DNA of 64,000 nucleotides from Spisula solida. Its lineage: Eukaryota > Mollusca > Bivalvia > Venerida > Mactridae. The translations under genes were made by a program, and so were the position numbers. Within the stretch, counting starts at the first letter, position 1; each line of letters opens with the position of its first letter. The notes under the pieces were generated by a model. It did no database searches. It saw only the letters and a list, made by a program, of their open reading frames with translations, and had not been told where the DNA came from. Shown here one piece after another: positions 46,298-57,806 of the stretch. Location of the stretch: the NCBI GenBank assembly GCA_947247005.1, contig OX365955.1, positions 35,195,822 to 35,259,821 of the forward strand. The letters run 5' to 3'.

Positions 46298-49200
46298 TAT
46301 GACATTTTAATAGGAGTTTGTTTGTAGCAACTACACGTTTTAAGTACTTATACTGGAAATCACGTAATTTGGTATCTATAGTTACAGAAGATATTACTGT
46401 AAACCTTTTTCCATATAATATCACTGTTGTTTAATTCATGTTTCCATTTAATCTCCGATTTAACGTTTCGTTCACCAATATTTGATATTTGTAACTTATA
46501 GAACTGTTTGCACGGTTTCTGTATTCTTGATGTGATTTCCAGAAGCGTTGTTAGTCTTATGTGTGTTAATGTTTCCATATTTATTATTTGTTTGTGCGTC
46601 GCTGGTATGTTCGCAATAAGCTGATGGTATTTTAAGAATTCAGTTGCTGGAATATTGTAGGTAAATGCAAACTGTTGAAAGCTATAGAACTGATTTATGC
46701 GAAAGTCATATAAATGTTCCAGGTATTTTATTCCATTGTCATGCCAGGTTTTCCAAAATATTGGTAGATTATTAACTTTTATATGCTTATTATTCCACAG
46801 TATGTGATTTAGTTTTTCTTCAAAACTGTCTTTTACTGTAAACCAACTTATTAGAATACCTTCTAAAAATGTGTTTTTTATACATAGTTTGCGTATTTCA
46901 ATTTGTGAGAGTTCCCCTTCGAATATTAAACTACCCCCATATGATTTGAGTATCGACTGATAAATATGTTTCCATTGTCCTGTATTTGCTTCATCTGTCA
47001 TACGTTTAACCCATGAGGCTTTTATTGAATATAGAAATTTTCGAATATCTGTTAGTTTCAAACCTCCTACATTATAATCCTTTACTAGTTCTAATCGTTT
47101 AATTTTTTCGGGTTTTCCGTCCCATATAAAAGAGAATATGGTTTTAGTTATTGAGTCTAATATATTATCCGGGGGAGTAGGTAAAACACAAAAGGGGTAC
47201 ACCAGCTTTGGTAAGGCTAGCGTTTTAATTACTGTGACTTTTCCCATTAATGTAAGTTTTCTGTGCTGCCATTGTTTTAAACAATTATTAAAATCTTCTA
47301 CTTTTGCATTAAAATTATTCTTAAAGTTAAGATTGTTATCATTATAAAAGTTAATCCCTAAGGTTTTTGCTGATTCCGAATTCCATTTAAACTTCTTATT
47401 TTTACAGTATTCAATGTTTAATGTTTTTAAGGAGCCTGCCCTCAAAATGACCGATTTGTTGTTATTCAGGTTTAGGCCAGATATTATTCCAAACTGGCTA
47501 ATAACATATACAAGTCTTTCAAATGAATCTTTTGAACCATCGTTAAAATACGTTGCGTCATCCGCGAATAAGGTTTGTTTTACTTCATTGTCATGTATCG
47601 TGATACCTTTTATTGAATTATCACACGCTATATAATGAGATAAAACTTCCATACATATTATAAATAACGAAGAAGACAAAGGACATCCTTGTCGAACTCC
47701 ATTTAGTATTGTAAAACTTTCAGACATATAGCCATTGTTAATTATTACGCTAGTTATATTGTTGTAGAACAACTTACCCAACGAATTAGATCGTTTCCAA
47801 AATTGAAATGTTCAAGGCTTTTGAGTATAAAACTATGCTTAAGGGTATCATATGCCTTTTCAAAGTCTGAAAAGAATAATAATCCTGGTTTATCGTTTTC
47901 ATTTAAGTAGTCTAAAATTTCAAATATAAGTCTTACGTTTTCTCCTATGTATCTTCCTTTAATGAATCCGGTTTGTGAGTTTGCTATTATAGAACCTATG
48001 ACTTTTCTTATTCTGTTAGCTATTGTCTTAGTAGCAATCTTATAGTCAACATTTAGCAATGTAATAGGGCGCCAATTTGATAATAAAGTAGTATCTTTAT
48101 CGGACTTTGGTATTAATGTTATAACTCCCTGCTTTTGAAGGTCCGTTAAATTGCCATTACCAAAAGAGAAGTTAATTGAATCAATATAATATGTTTTAAT
48201 GTCATTCCAAAATATTTTATATACTTCTTCGGTAATCCCATCTGATCCGGGGCTTTTGTTACTTTTCATTTCCATGAGAGCTTTAAAACATTCATTTATA
48301 GTCAGCAAACCTTCACATACCTCCTTGTCTTCCATTTTTAGTGTTTCTATTGGTTCACTGAAGAAGTCAATATTAGGCATTTCATTGTTGTTATTATTTT
48401 GATAAATGGTTTTGAAAAAGTTAACTTCTTCTTTCAGTATTTCTTTTTCATCTGTTATATATGCATCTTTAATTTTTAATTTTCCCACAATTTTTTTCTG
48501 AGCATGATGTTTTTCCAGGCTTGCAAAATATTTAGTATTTTTTTCATTGCCTTCCACATGGATTGCCTTTGCTCGTGTTACTATTCCATTCATTTTTATA
48601 TCTAACAAATTGTCTAATTCTAACTTTTTTCCTTGAAGTTCTGTATATTTATGAGCATCGTTATTTTGATTGAGCTCTTTCTCTAATATTGATATGTTTT
48701 CTATTAGTTCCTTTTCTCTCATGTTTTCTTTTTTCTTCTTATGGCAAGCATATTTTATAGTTTCATTTCTGATGGTACTTTTTATCAATTCCCATTTTGT
48801 ATTTGGATTAGCATTGTTATTGATATCTACAACTTCTTTAATTGCGTTCGTTATTTTATTTCGATACTCCTCAATTTGTAAAAGACTATTATTTACTTTA
48901 AAGTACCCAGGTCCTCGTTTTTTATTAATTAATTCTAGTTTTAATAATACCGATGAGTGATCTGTCCTATAACCATACTTGATAGCACATTTAGTCGCCT
49001 GTATTTCTAGTTCTTTGGATATCATGAAGTAATCTAATCTACAAGATATTGGTATACTGTGATTTGAACGCCAAGTGAATTGTCTTTTATTTGGATGTTT
49101 GTGTCTCCATATATCTATTAATGAAAAGTGATTTAGAATTTCTTGTACTTTTGATCCGCATTTTTTATGAGTATTTTGTCTTCCGTTTTTCTTATCAAGC

Positions 49201-49567
49201 TTAGTATCCATTATTGTATTAAAGTCACCTCCTATAACCATGTATTCTCCACCTAGCGTTTCAATTAATTTGGATAGTTGTTCAAAGAAGCAAACATTAT
49301 CATTATTCGGTCCATACACATTAATTACGTTTAAAATATTTCCATTTAGTTCCACTTTAACTAATAATATTCTCCCTTTAATGATACATTGTGTTTCTAT
49401 TATTTTGCAGTCTGCATCAGGATGAACTAAAATCGCTACTCCTTCCGCATTTGATTTGTTACCGCTACATATTATCTGGCCACCCCACTCTACTTTAAAT
49501 TTATCAGTTTTTTGTTCATTTAGATGTGTTTCTTGTAATAAGTAGATAGAAAACGCCTGATCTTACC
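46298..49567 (-). pseudogene. LINE W ORF2: endonuclease and reverse transcriptase
   Basis: From about 49567 the frame runs through an endonuclease with LLQETH, GDFN and a SCRLDYF segment, then RT motifs SPGSDGITEEVYK, LIPKSDK..NWRPITLLN, QTGFIKGR, FSDFEKAYD, GVRQGCPLSSSLF and the catalytic FADD. A one-base frameshift near 47780 (between RT motifs) splits it into 533- and 473-residue frames. At 46298 the frame meets the TA of the pogo-like insertion and continues at 35038. The first 40 or so residues of the endonuclease are missing or displaced, and residue Q-E-T-H is almost at the left edge. It would copy LINE RNA into DNA by target-primed reverse transcription; this copy is dead. Confidence 0.9.
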
Positions 49568-50826
49568 TACAGCAGTAATAACAGGGCTTAACATAGTAAT
49601 CAGTAATCATAAAGCACAATGCGAAAAAACAAACTTGCACACGATAAGTACTCACTTGTATCGTTTACCAAAGACTCCAATTATATATACTTCACAATCA
49701 TACATACATACGTACATACATACATGCATACATACATTTGAACACACGCACATAAACCCCCATTATTAACATACCTTGCTTTAAACACGTACATTTATCT
49801 TATGCACCCGATTTACTTACACAATGCTGGCAATTGACAATTAATACAGTACATGTACATTTAGGCATGCCGATAAATTTATAATTTAACTATTAAAATA
49901 TATTATATTAGTATAGACTTCACTTTAATAACCCAACGTAACTGCGTAATATAACATAATATTTAAATAATACAGTATCGTCTAGTACTAATCATAACCA
50001 TTTGCACTTAAATGGTGAAGCTTCCTTGGCCCGTCAGAAAAGAGAACGACCGTGCGGCCCCTGCACTACATGCGTATATCCTCAATTTCAGGAGATGATT
50101 TTACCGCGCAATCATGCACAACTCTACACGCAAAGAAAGCTCCGCCACAATACACCGCTAACTCATAATTTACAGCACTATCAAAAACTGCAACATGTAT
50201 GCATATTATATAAATAAATCAGTCTCGTATTGGTTTCATAAAAAAAAAACATATGTGTCCAATGTATATCATGTGTCAGTGATTCTATACTTAATTTAAC
50301 GTAGAAAGTACGGTTGATCCTTTACACAGCAAATACATGATAACGCAATATTAATATATATAACAATGTACCTATATACAAATGTAGTATACAATATGTA
50401 TATACCAATTATACTTTAGTTATACATTTGGCGTATATTTATATCAATTCAATACAATATAAATGTATGTATATTACATGCATTGATCATAATCGTGAAA
50501 GAGACTACATCAACTATATGTATAATTATAGTGTGAGTTTAACCCAAACTATTTTTAATTTATTACAACCTGTCATGTACACAATTTCCTGATCAGAATA
50601 TAATGACTTGCGTATATTTGTTATACATGTATGTATTTGAAAATAAAAATAAGTTTCAATCAGCGTTATTCGTTGGTGTATAGTAATTATGATTTAATTT
50701 AGGACACTAGTACAAATACACATAACACGTGCAAGACCACAACTTAAGAACACAGTAGCACGGTCGTATGAGAAAAATAAATCATGATTGTATAATGTTT
50801 TCACAAGTATTAACTGGTCGACTTAC
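49568..50826. other. 1.26-kb non-coding insert between LINE ORF1 and endonuclease
   Basis: ORF1 ends at 50893 and an ORF2-like start (MDTNFKLCSIELG) at 50865-50827 is followed on the minus strand by GTAAGT; the endonuclease reappears after TTACTGCTGTAG at 49567. The intervening sequence is AT-rich with an (acat)n tract at about 49700-49740 and matches no neighbour. The splice-like borders do not restore the frame, so an insertion with loss of some ORF2 codons is more likely than an intron. Confidence 0.5.
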
Positions 50827-50892
50827 GCCAAGTTCTATACTGCACAACTTAAAGTTTGTATCCATGATACTACACGCACCCACGGTGATGTT

Positions 50893-51967
50893 TCAGTTTC
50901 TTTCTGGCCATGGGAGGTCAATCCAATATTTGTACTGTTTAAAGTTCAACTGATGTTTATGCTCATTGATATCTCTATAAAAGATTTTCCCTTCCCTTGA
51001 CCACGCTCCCTTAACTATGTCTGTCTGTTTCAAACGGACGCTCTGCAGTACCTCTCTGTTCAATTGCGTCAGGTCCTCATTGATGAACACGTAATCAGCA
51101 CCAAACGTTTTTCTATTTGACAAAATTTCTTGTTTCGTCATTCTCGATGTGAATCGTACTATAATCGATCTACGTCTGTCCGTCTTGTACGACCCCCAAC
51201 CTGTGCGCTATATCAATATCTTTCATCGATACTTCTAGTTCCGGTATTTTTTTATTGATCATGTTTATCACCAGCTTACTCGTTTCGTTTGCGGTTTCAT
51301 TCTCTTTGTCAGCCACACCATCTACTCGAATATTGTTTCGTCTTCCATACTGTTCTAGGTTGTTGTATTGCTCTACTGTGTTTTCCTGTTGTTGTTCGAT
51401 TTTACGTTTTAGCTGTTTATTTTCGTCGTCTGATTTGTTTAACTGAACGCTTAGTTTCTCCACTGCTTCTCTTAGTCTATCATTCTCCAACTGCTTTTCA
51501 AAGATTTTACACTCTAGCACTTCAAATTTCTTTTCAACAGATTTTAGTATTGCTTCCTTAGCTTTTGTTATGAGATCGGTTATCATCTGTTTAATGCTAT
51601 CATCGTCTTTGGTCACTACATTTTCAAGTTTCTTATTGATTCCTCGTATTTCGTTCAGTATCGTGTTGTTAATCTGTGGTTCACTTTCACTCTCACTTTC
51701 AATTTCTTCGTCTATGTCTTCGTCTTCCTCATCAATCTTATCACCCTGTCTGAATTTCTTTTTTATTTGTTTTTTAGCCTCCATTTTCTTCTTACTACTG
51801 CTCTTATTGTAAATTTTACGCTCCGTATCTAGATCACTTTGGCTACTTATACTGCTGAATTCTTCTCGCTTTCTCTTTTTGTCATCGTCTACTTCTACTA
51901 TGTCAATACATTCCTCATGTTCCCCTTCAACTTTATTTTGATGTTGGTTTTCGCTGTTTGTAGCCAT
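50893..51967 (-). pseudogene. LINE W ORF1, coiled-coil RNA-binding type
   Basis: The first 265 codons (51967-51170) contain a basic/acidic low-complexity N-terminus (KKKRKRE-like, DEEDEDIDEE), a long coiled coil about residues 120-205, then LEQYGRRNNIRVDGV, a hallmark of L1-type ORF1 (Transposase_22) proteins. A one-base frameshift near 51168 moves the remaining RRM/C-terminal part (SIIVRFTSR, then residues to YWIDLPWPERN) into another frame ending at 50893. Such proteins package LINE RNA. The 5' UTR upstream to 52293 has no ORF. Confidence 0.88.
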
Positions 51968-52999
51968 ACTTTTTTCGTGTAGTATACTTTTAAAATAATT
52001 TAGCCGGACTTCGGTGATGTCGTTTTCTCGTGCGTTTACTACACTTAGTTTAAATCATTGACCGAATGGTTAATTGTTTTCATCAATTCAAAATGGCGGC
52101 GCCCTGTATCATGCCTTGGTACTATAAAAAACGTCTATTACACGTTGCTTAGAATAGTTTATACCTTCGTTTTTATCATTATTGGTATAACATCCGTTTA
52201 AAATCCCATTCACTAAATCACACTATTCACAGAGTTCTAGAACATGATGTATTCTTCAATATTACGGAGCTCAAAATAAAGCAGCCATAATCGTTAAAGT
52301 ATACCGTATTTCTAAGTAAGCCATTCTTAACCCCATGGGGAATATTTCACCGATCAAAGCCATCCATTTACTTAATTTATAGAATAACATTCCTTCGGAA
52401 ATGCTTCTGTCTATTCCTGTCCAAATGAGGTATATTCTACATTTTCTCTCTCTATGAGAGTTAAGTCCCACATAGTACATCCACTTTGGTTCCTATGTGG
52501 TACATTATGCTTTCTAGTTCAGCTATTACATGTTCTGATAAGGGATAACGACCACTGACAGGAACAACTTCATCTCCTAATGGAATTCCCCACTTCACTG
52601 TGTCTGTCCTGATGTCATGGGCTATCCATATTCAGCAGGCGAAGATATTCCTGCAAGATCCTATGATGCGTCTTACTAAACGGTTTGGTGATATTCCTGT
52701 CTCCATGATGTACATGTAAATAAGTAATTCCTAGCACAATTGGTTCCCTACAACCATTGGGTGCGACTACCACTGGTAACAGTTACCTAATACCATTAGA
52801 CATAGCAACTCCTCGTCCTACTGCTTTCCTACTGTCAAGGGATACGACTAACGCCTGTGATGAATACCTACAAAAACAGTGTAACATCAACTCCTTACCC
52901 TATGCTCGAATCTGCAATCAAGCGGTATGACTCTTAAATATAAACAGCTAAAGTCAATTTTCAGACATTCGCCGTTCAACCGAATGTACATTTACTGAT

Positions 53000-53225
53000 T
53001 GAGTCTCACGTCAGCTGTTACACTCGCTCGGCGCTGTTGACTGCTGACAGGCTTTTGATCCCCTCAGGTATCCATTTACAAGTCGGGTAAGTTGGGCAGG
53101 TAATGATTATTCTTGCTCAGAAAAATTAAGCAGTGGTCCAGATGGGGATTGAACCGGAGACATCTCAATCCCGAAGCGCGCACCCTCCTACATCTAGGCC
53201 ACCGCTCCCCACAGGTATCGTTATA
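53000..53225 (-). repeat. SINE segment carried by X1
   Basis: Minus-strand gcggtggcctagatgtagg (A box) and tccggttcaatccccatc (B box), the counterpart of 36585-36780, in the same flanking context of X. Confidence 0.75.
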
Positions 53226-54631
53226 ATTAATGCAGAAGTTTGTAAACATGACTGTCAGTGATGACAATTATATAGATACAGATACAGAACCCTTCGCTTG
53301 AGACAATAAAAGTATTTCATTATGACCGCTCTAAAACCAAAACGAACTTTTAAAACGACATCATAAAACTTAGGAACCTAAAACTTGGCATGCATTCCTG
53401 TTGAATAAGAATACAATTCGCTAATTATTCACTATTTGGGAAAGAAAGAATGATAAATTAAGTTATACCGCATCACTAGGCCCATGGCGTGTATGACCCT
53501 GTACTAATAGCCTGCCCTAGCCTCCTAGGTGGGATCCGGTATCATACACACAGCCTATAAGGCGTATGACTCGATTTGCTGATACCTACACATCCGTAAA
53601 AATATGAGCATATGAACAAACAAAGCAACTTTGAAATAATAAAATCAAAATTAATGCTTGTCCCTGAGATTATTTGAAAAGATATATCCATGTGTCTTAA
53701 AAATATCCATTTAATTAGATATCGGATGTCATATACTCTTGACCAATTTTGGACTTCGAAGTGAAAATCTATCACTGTAATGTATATTATGGATGCCTAG
53801 AGTTACCTTCTGAAGATAACAAACAAAAAATGGCTAAATATCACAATCAGAACTGCAAGAGAAGAAATAATGACAAAAGTGAAAAATATCAAAATTTTCT
53901 TATAATATCAATAATTTCAAACTAAAATCTTTATCATAATATTGATATGTATATAGAAACAGATGTGGGAATGCAATACGAACATTTTAAGACATAGTAC
54001 AAGACGATAGCCCATTTGAGTGAGGAATAATTCAAGTTTTCCCATAGCTTATGATTGCTTAAAATAATGGCGGCCATCGTTAAAGATTTGGCAAAGTGAC
54101 CCGCAAGTCCATCAACCGTTTTCAGACTGCTGAGATATCAAGTTAACCGAAAATCATTGTTGGATCTGTTCACCTCTTTGGTGGACCTTCAATTTTCAAG
54201 ACCTGCGACATGGACTAAATTTGGAAATGAAAGTGAAAATAGAGACATAAAAAATATTAGCCAACACACTGAACCTATTTGCCAATTATAGCGAAAATAA
54301 AAATTTCGCTAATGTTAACACTACAGTACCTACTACACTGTTTTATTGGTGTTATTATAATCGATTGCTATTCCAACATTGCCTTGTAAATCATTTTGAA
54401 TATCATCATTTGTTTGAAAGTAAATAGTGATTAAATCATAATGATTGTTTAAATGTTATAATTTTTAAAAGTGTGTTTTCCATAAGTTGGTTTTTATTGG
54501 TTGAAAATTGGTTCAAACCGGTTTTTATTATCAAAAACACGTACACTTTAAAATCACTTTTAAAACACAAATTAAAACTTATTGGAAAAACACTTACAAG
54601 CCACTTTATAAAATTAAAACCCACTATAAAC

Positions 54632-55192
54632 CCACTTAAGTCACAAAGTGACAGGGGAGTTTTTGTGATCACTCTTCGTCCGTCCGTTCGTCCATCCGTC
54701 AACAGTTGCTTGTGTAGTCACTAGAAGTCACAGTTTTGGCCTTATCATTATGAAACTTGGTCACAATGATCATCTCAACAAAATCTAGGTCAAGTTTGAT
54801 ATTGGGTCATCAGGGGTCAAAACTACATGTAGGCAAAGAATACAATAGAGTGTATGATCTTTGATGTAGGTCACAAGTGTCATAGAAAAACACTGTGTAG
54901 TCAGTAGAGGTCACACTTTTAGATATTGGGTCATCTGTGGTCAAAAACTAGGCCACTAGTTTAAATCATAGAAAAAACTTATGTATAAAGGTACACTAGA
55001 GGTAACAATTTTTGCCTATCTGTCAATATGGGTTACATAACAAGGTTGTTGGTTAAAACAAAATAAAAACATTGTTATGCATAAGAGTCTTCATTTACTT
55101 GATTCTTAGAAATTGTAAACGATTTCTTAGGTCACCAGAGGGGCCTGCATGAACTACTATGATAGGTGAGCGACCTAGGACCCTTTTGTTCC
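54632..55192 (-). mobile_element. Array-bearing element, minus orientation
   Basis: Read on the minus strand it starts acaaaagggtcctaggtcgc tcacc and ends in ggac repeats, gtcactttgtgac; about three diverged 145-bp units lie between. Same family as 6579-7964; the 5' hairpin is half lost. Bases 54327-54631 hold nothing recognised. Confidence 0.75.
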
Positions 55193-55236
55193 AGGGTATT
55201 CCCTGCCGTTAAGCTAAAAGACACGCGTTTAGCACG

Positions 55237-55865
55237 GTGCGAATACTGCAGGGTTTAAACCTGGGTTTTTCATGGGCAATGGAAGATACTGTAGAATACT
55301 TTATGGACGCTTGTTTAGTTATGGGTTTAAGTATATCATGTCAACTTTTTAATCGCTTCAGTGACGATTTACAATGGATCATGGAATCAAAATATCAGGC
55401 CATCATGAGTCATATACTAGATGATTTCTTTTTTGTGGGTCCATATTATGATAGGCAATGTCAGGACAATTTAGAAAGGTTTCTTGCTATCTGTAAAGAC
55501 ATAAACATTCCTATCAAACATGAAAAAACTGTTAGTGCTACAACATGCATTGTGATTTATGGCATTGAAGTTGACTCCACGTGTATGGTAACTAGACTAC
55601 CTGAGGACAAGGTAGATAAAATTTGTTCTCAATTAGGTCACATGAAGTGCCGTAAAAAGGTTACACTCCGGGAATTACAATCTTTGTTAGGTCTTTTAAA
55701 CTTTGCCACAATTTGCGTGGTCCCGGGTCGCACTTTTCTGAGGCGTCTGTATGACTTATCATTGGGTGTAACCTCCCCAAATTTTTATATAAAATTTAAT
55801 AAGTCAGCACGTGCAGATTTAGATATATGATGTTCATTTATGCAGAGCTTCAATGGACGTTGTAT
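55237..55865 (+). pseudogene. DIRS-type reverse transcriptase, C-terminal part
   Basis: The frame carries ACLVMGLSISCQLF, the catalytic-type HILDDFFFVGP, GIEVDST, TRLPEDK, LRELQSLLGLLNFA and VVPGRTFLRRLYDL, a set typical of DIRS tyrosine-recombinase retroelements. It starts inside the palm domain, so the 5' half is absent. A TGA at about 55828 replaces a codon that is probably Trp (TGG), after which the frame stays open to the X3 insertion at 55866. DIRS elements copy themselves through circular DNA and integrate with a tyrosine recombinase rather than an integrase. Confidence 0.85.
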
Positions 55866-57806
55866 TAGTCCGGCAGATAAATGGCAATTTTTAGGGTAAC
55901 CGTGCAATGTCTTCTATACAAAATGTTTTTACATTTTTTTGTTCTCTGGACAATACTGTAACAGAATCCGGGTGATGCCACCTTGTCATTATTGAGCAAT
56001 TCTCACATTGAGGCCCCAAGGGGTACATGTTTTCCCCCGAATAAATCAGTTTGTAGCATTACGATGTTTTGATTCACATTTGGTTGAATAGTAATGTATA
56101 TCATTACTATTCAACCAAATGTGAATCAAAACATCGTAATGCTACAAACTGGTAGAGGAAGCACCTGCGTCCTTGTGGTTGCAACACTACACATAGGGCC
56201 TTGAACGTGTGTCGCAAGAAATGAAGCTATATAAATCTGGTATTCATATTCAATTACAGTAAATGATTGTTGTGCCTAGAGAGTACACAAAGGGGCCTTT
56301 GGTGGTCGCACTCTAAGATAATGAGTTCCTCATAGGTCTTGGAGTGACTGTACTGTGTGATCATGTGTATACATAAGAACTTGAAATGATTTAACTTAAT
56401 TGACATAGGTATCCTCAAGGGATCTTTCACATACTGAGCTGGAAATGGCTGCACTCGAAGATGGCGATACACCGAAGGGCTGTACGTGTGTACACCGTAC
56501 GCCGTCAACAAACCATTCAGGTGAGAAGCCAATATGTGTCGAAATGTCTGTGGTTAATAGCGGTGAGGACCATCAGGCATAGAATGGCTGAACTCTGCTG
56601 TGGTCAGGATTATATACTCACTGACATTGATGTGGTGAGTGTCTTATAAGGACTTATGTCCGGTGGCAACAGCATGGTATCATCTTGTGTGAAAGAATAA
56701 AATAGATGACTATCTAAATTGATAACTTCAGAAGTTAAAATAACCTAATTAATTCAACCTTCATAAAATATTTGTCTGATTGATCAATCTTTGCTGTTAT
56801 ACATGTATGCTTGATATGCAAAATTAGCTGGTACTGTTTTATCAAAGCACCTACGGAATTCTTAAACTTATGTACACATTTTAAATCTTCAGAATTATTT
56901 ATCAACTACACATTGTGGTAAAATGAACTTTCTGCAATTTTAACAAGTATTTGTTAATGGACTCATACACAACCAGATCTATCCTCTACTTGTAGTTGTA
57001 AAATCATTATAAGGAATTTAATCTTTAGCGTAAGTGCTTTGATAAAACAGAACCCCAGAGTCTAACGACCACTTCCGGGCCTCAGTTGGCTATTTCATTT
57101 CTATATAATTATTAAGTTATGTATAGACTATTTACCATTCTTGTCTTATTTCTAGTTTAACACGTATGCAGGGCCTCATCGCCAAATGTTACTTTTCAAA
57201 AGGTGGCACACGGTCATAACAATATAAGTTAAGATTAAAATTGCTTTCCTTTAAGTATAAGAGAATAACAAAATTCTTGACGTTGAGTAGTTTACTCTTT
57301 TTTCTACATTTGAATTTACCCTTAATCGGGCCTCAATTTAATGGAATAAATTATTTAGCCTTGCAATGAAGGTTGTTTATGATTGCCAGTGACACTGAAT
57401 TCAATATTAAGTATCAATAATATATATAATGAAACACATGGTGACATGTATCATTTACTCGTTTAATTCATATGTTTGTCTAAAAACGGGTCTCATATAA
57501 GAAGTAAACCGCCAGCAGGGCCTTATTTCCACATGTTACTACTACAAATGTTGCAACGCATTATTCAACACAATATAAACAACATTTAAGGTATCTTGCT
57601 TTGCCTTTGACTAAACGATAATATACTTATACTGCCTTATTCATGAAAATTCATGTACCCCTTCCGGGCCTCATTGTGAGAATTGCTCAATGATGACAAG
57701 GTGGCATCATCCGGATTATGTTATGGTATTGTCAGGAGAACAAGGAAATGCAAAAACATTTTGTATAGAAGACATTGCACGGTACATTGCAAGTTCTGCC
57801 GGACTA
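55866..57806. mobile_element. X3: 1.94-kb TAGTCC element in DIRS, TSD TAT
   Basis: TAT lies at 55863-55865 and 57807-57809. The ends TAGTCCGGCAG... are inverted over about 165 bp (for example caatgtcttctatacaaaat at left, its inverse at right) with small gaps. Removing the insert and one TAT gives an unbroken DIRS frame. TIR start and duplication length are the same as X1 and X2, so it belongs to the same superfamily. Non-coding, with a large palindrome at 56047-56151. Confidence 0.85.
56047..56151. repeat. 105-bp perfect palindrome
   Basis: A 50-base arm starting CAGTTTGTAGCATTACGATG is followed by TATAT and the exact reverse complement of the arm. Nothing coding. It could form a long cruciform or hairpin. 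Confidence 0.92.

Larger units (their letters stand above)
34419..52293 (-). mobile_element. Level 3: L1-like LINE (W) inserted in X1, TSD TTAAAGTA
   Basis: A minus-strand LINE begins at 52293 and ends in a poly-A (plus-strand T-run from 34419). TTAAAGTA flanks both ends (34411-34418 and 52294-52301); X2 carries the unbroken site near 37537. Its own DNA is 34419-35040 and 46296-52293, carrying a 5' UTR of about 325 bp, ORF1, ORF2 (EN, RT, C-terminal zinc motif) and a short 3' UTR. Several single-base frameshifts show it is no longer functional. Clade: L1/Tx1-like by ORF1 coiled coil and ORF2 features. Confidence 0.85.
31115..54217. mobile_element. Level 2: X1, TAGTCC element, TSD AAT
   Basis: The termini are TAGTCCATGT and its inverse, with AAT on both sides (31112-31114 and 54218-54220). 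Its own DNA is 31115-34418 and 52294-54217, about 5.2 kb; the middle is the LINE insertion. The outer 0.6-0.8 kb at each end are diverged inverted repeats containing aggtgaacagatccaacaat and a 24-26 bp palindrome around catctttaaagatg. Inside are a minisatellite (about 32800-34410), two SINE segments and a hAT-like MITE. No transposase ORF. TIR sequence plus 3-bp duplication does not match a superfamily I can name with confidence. Confidence 0.78.
30962..54326. mobile_element. Level 1: small MITE (U) hosting the whole nested stack, TSD TA
   Basis: The left flank (30962-31114) reads CTGTAAATCACTTTATATTT then gcg...tttatttttgcgaaaa; the right flank read inward from 54326 is CTGTAGTGTTAACATTAGCG then aaatttttattttcgc. 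The ends are imperfectly inverted and flanked by TA (30960-30961, 54327-54328). Without the insert this MITE would be about 260 bp. Everything between 31115 and 54217 sits inside it. Confidence 0.55.

Noticed and set aside
49568..50826. Genuine spliceosomal intron in LINE W
   Set aside because: Joining the two sides shifts the frame and would omit much of the endonuclease N-terminus.
35519..54217. One giant palindrome or inverted segmental duplication from 31 to 54 kb
   Set aside because: The order of matching segments is not that of a palindrome; two oppositely oriented X copies plus nested insertions explain it, with duplications at every boundary.
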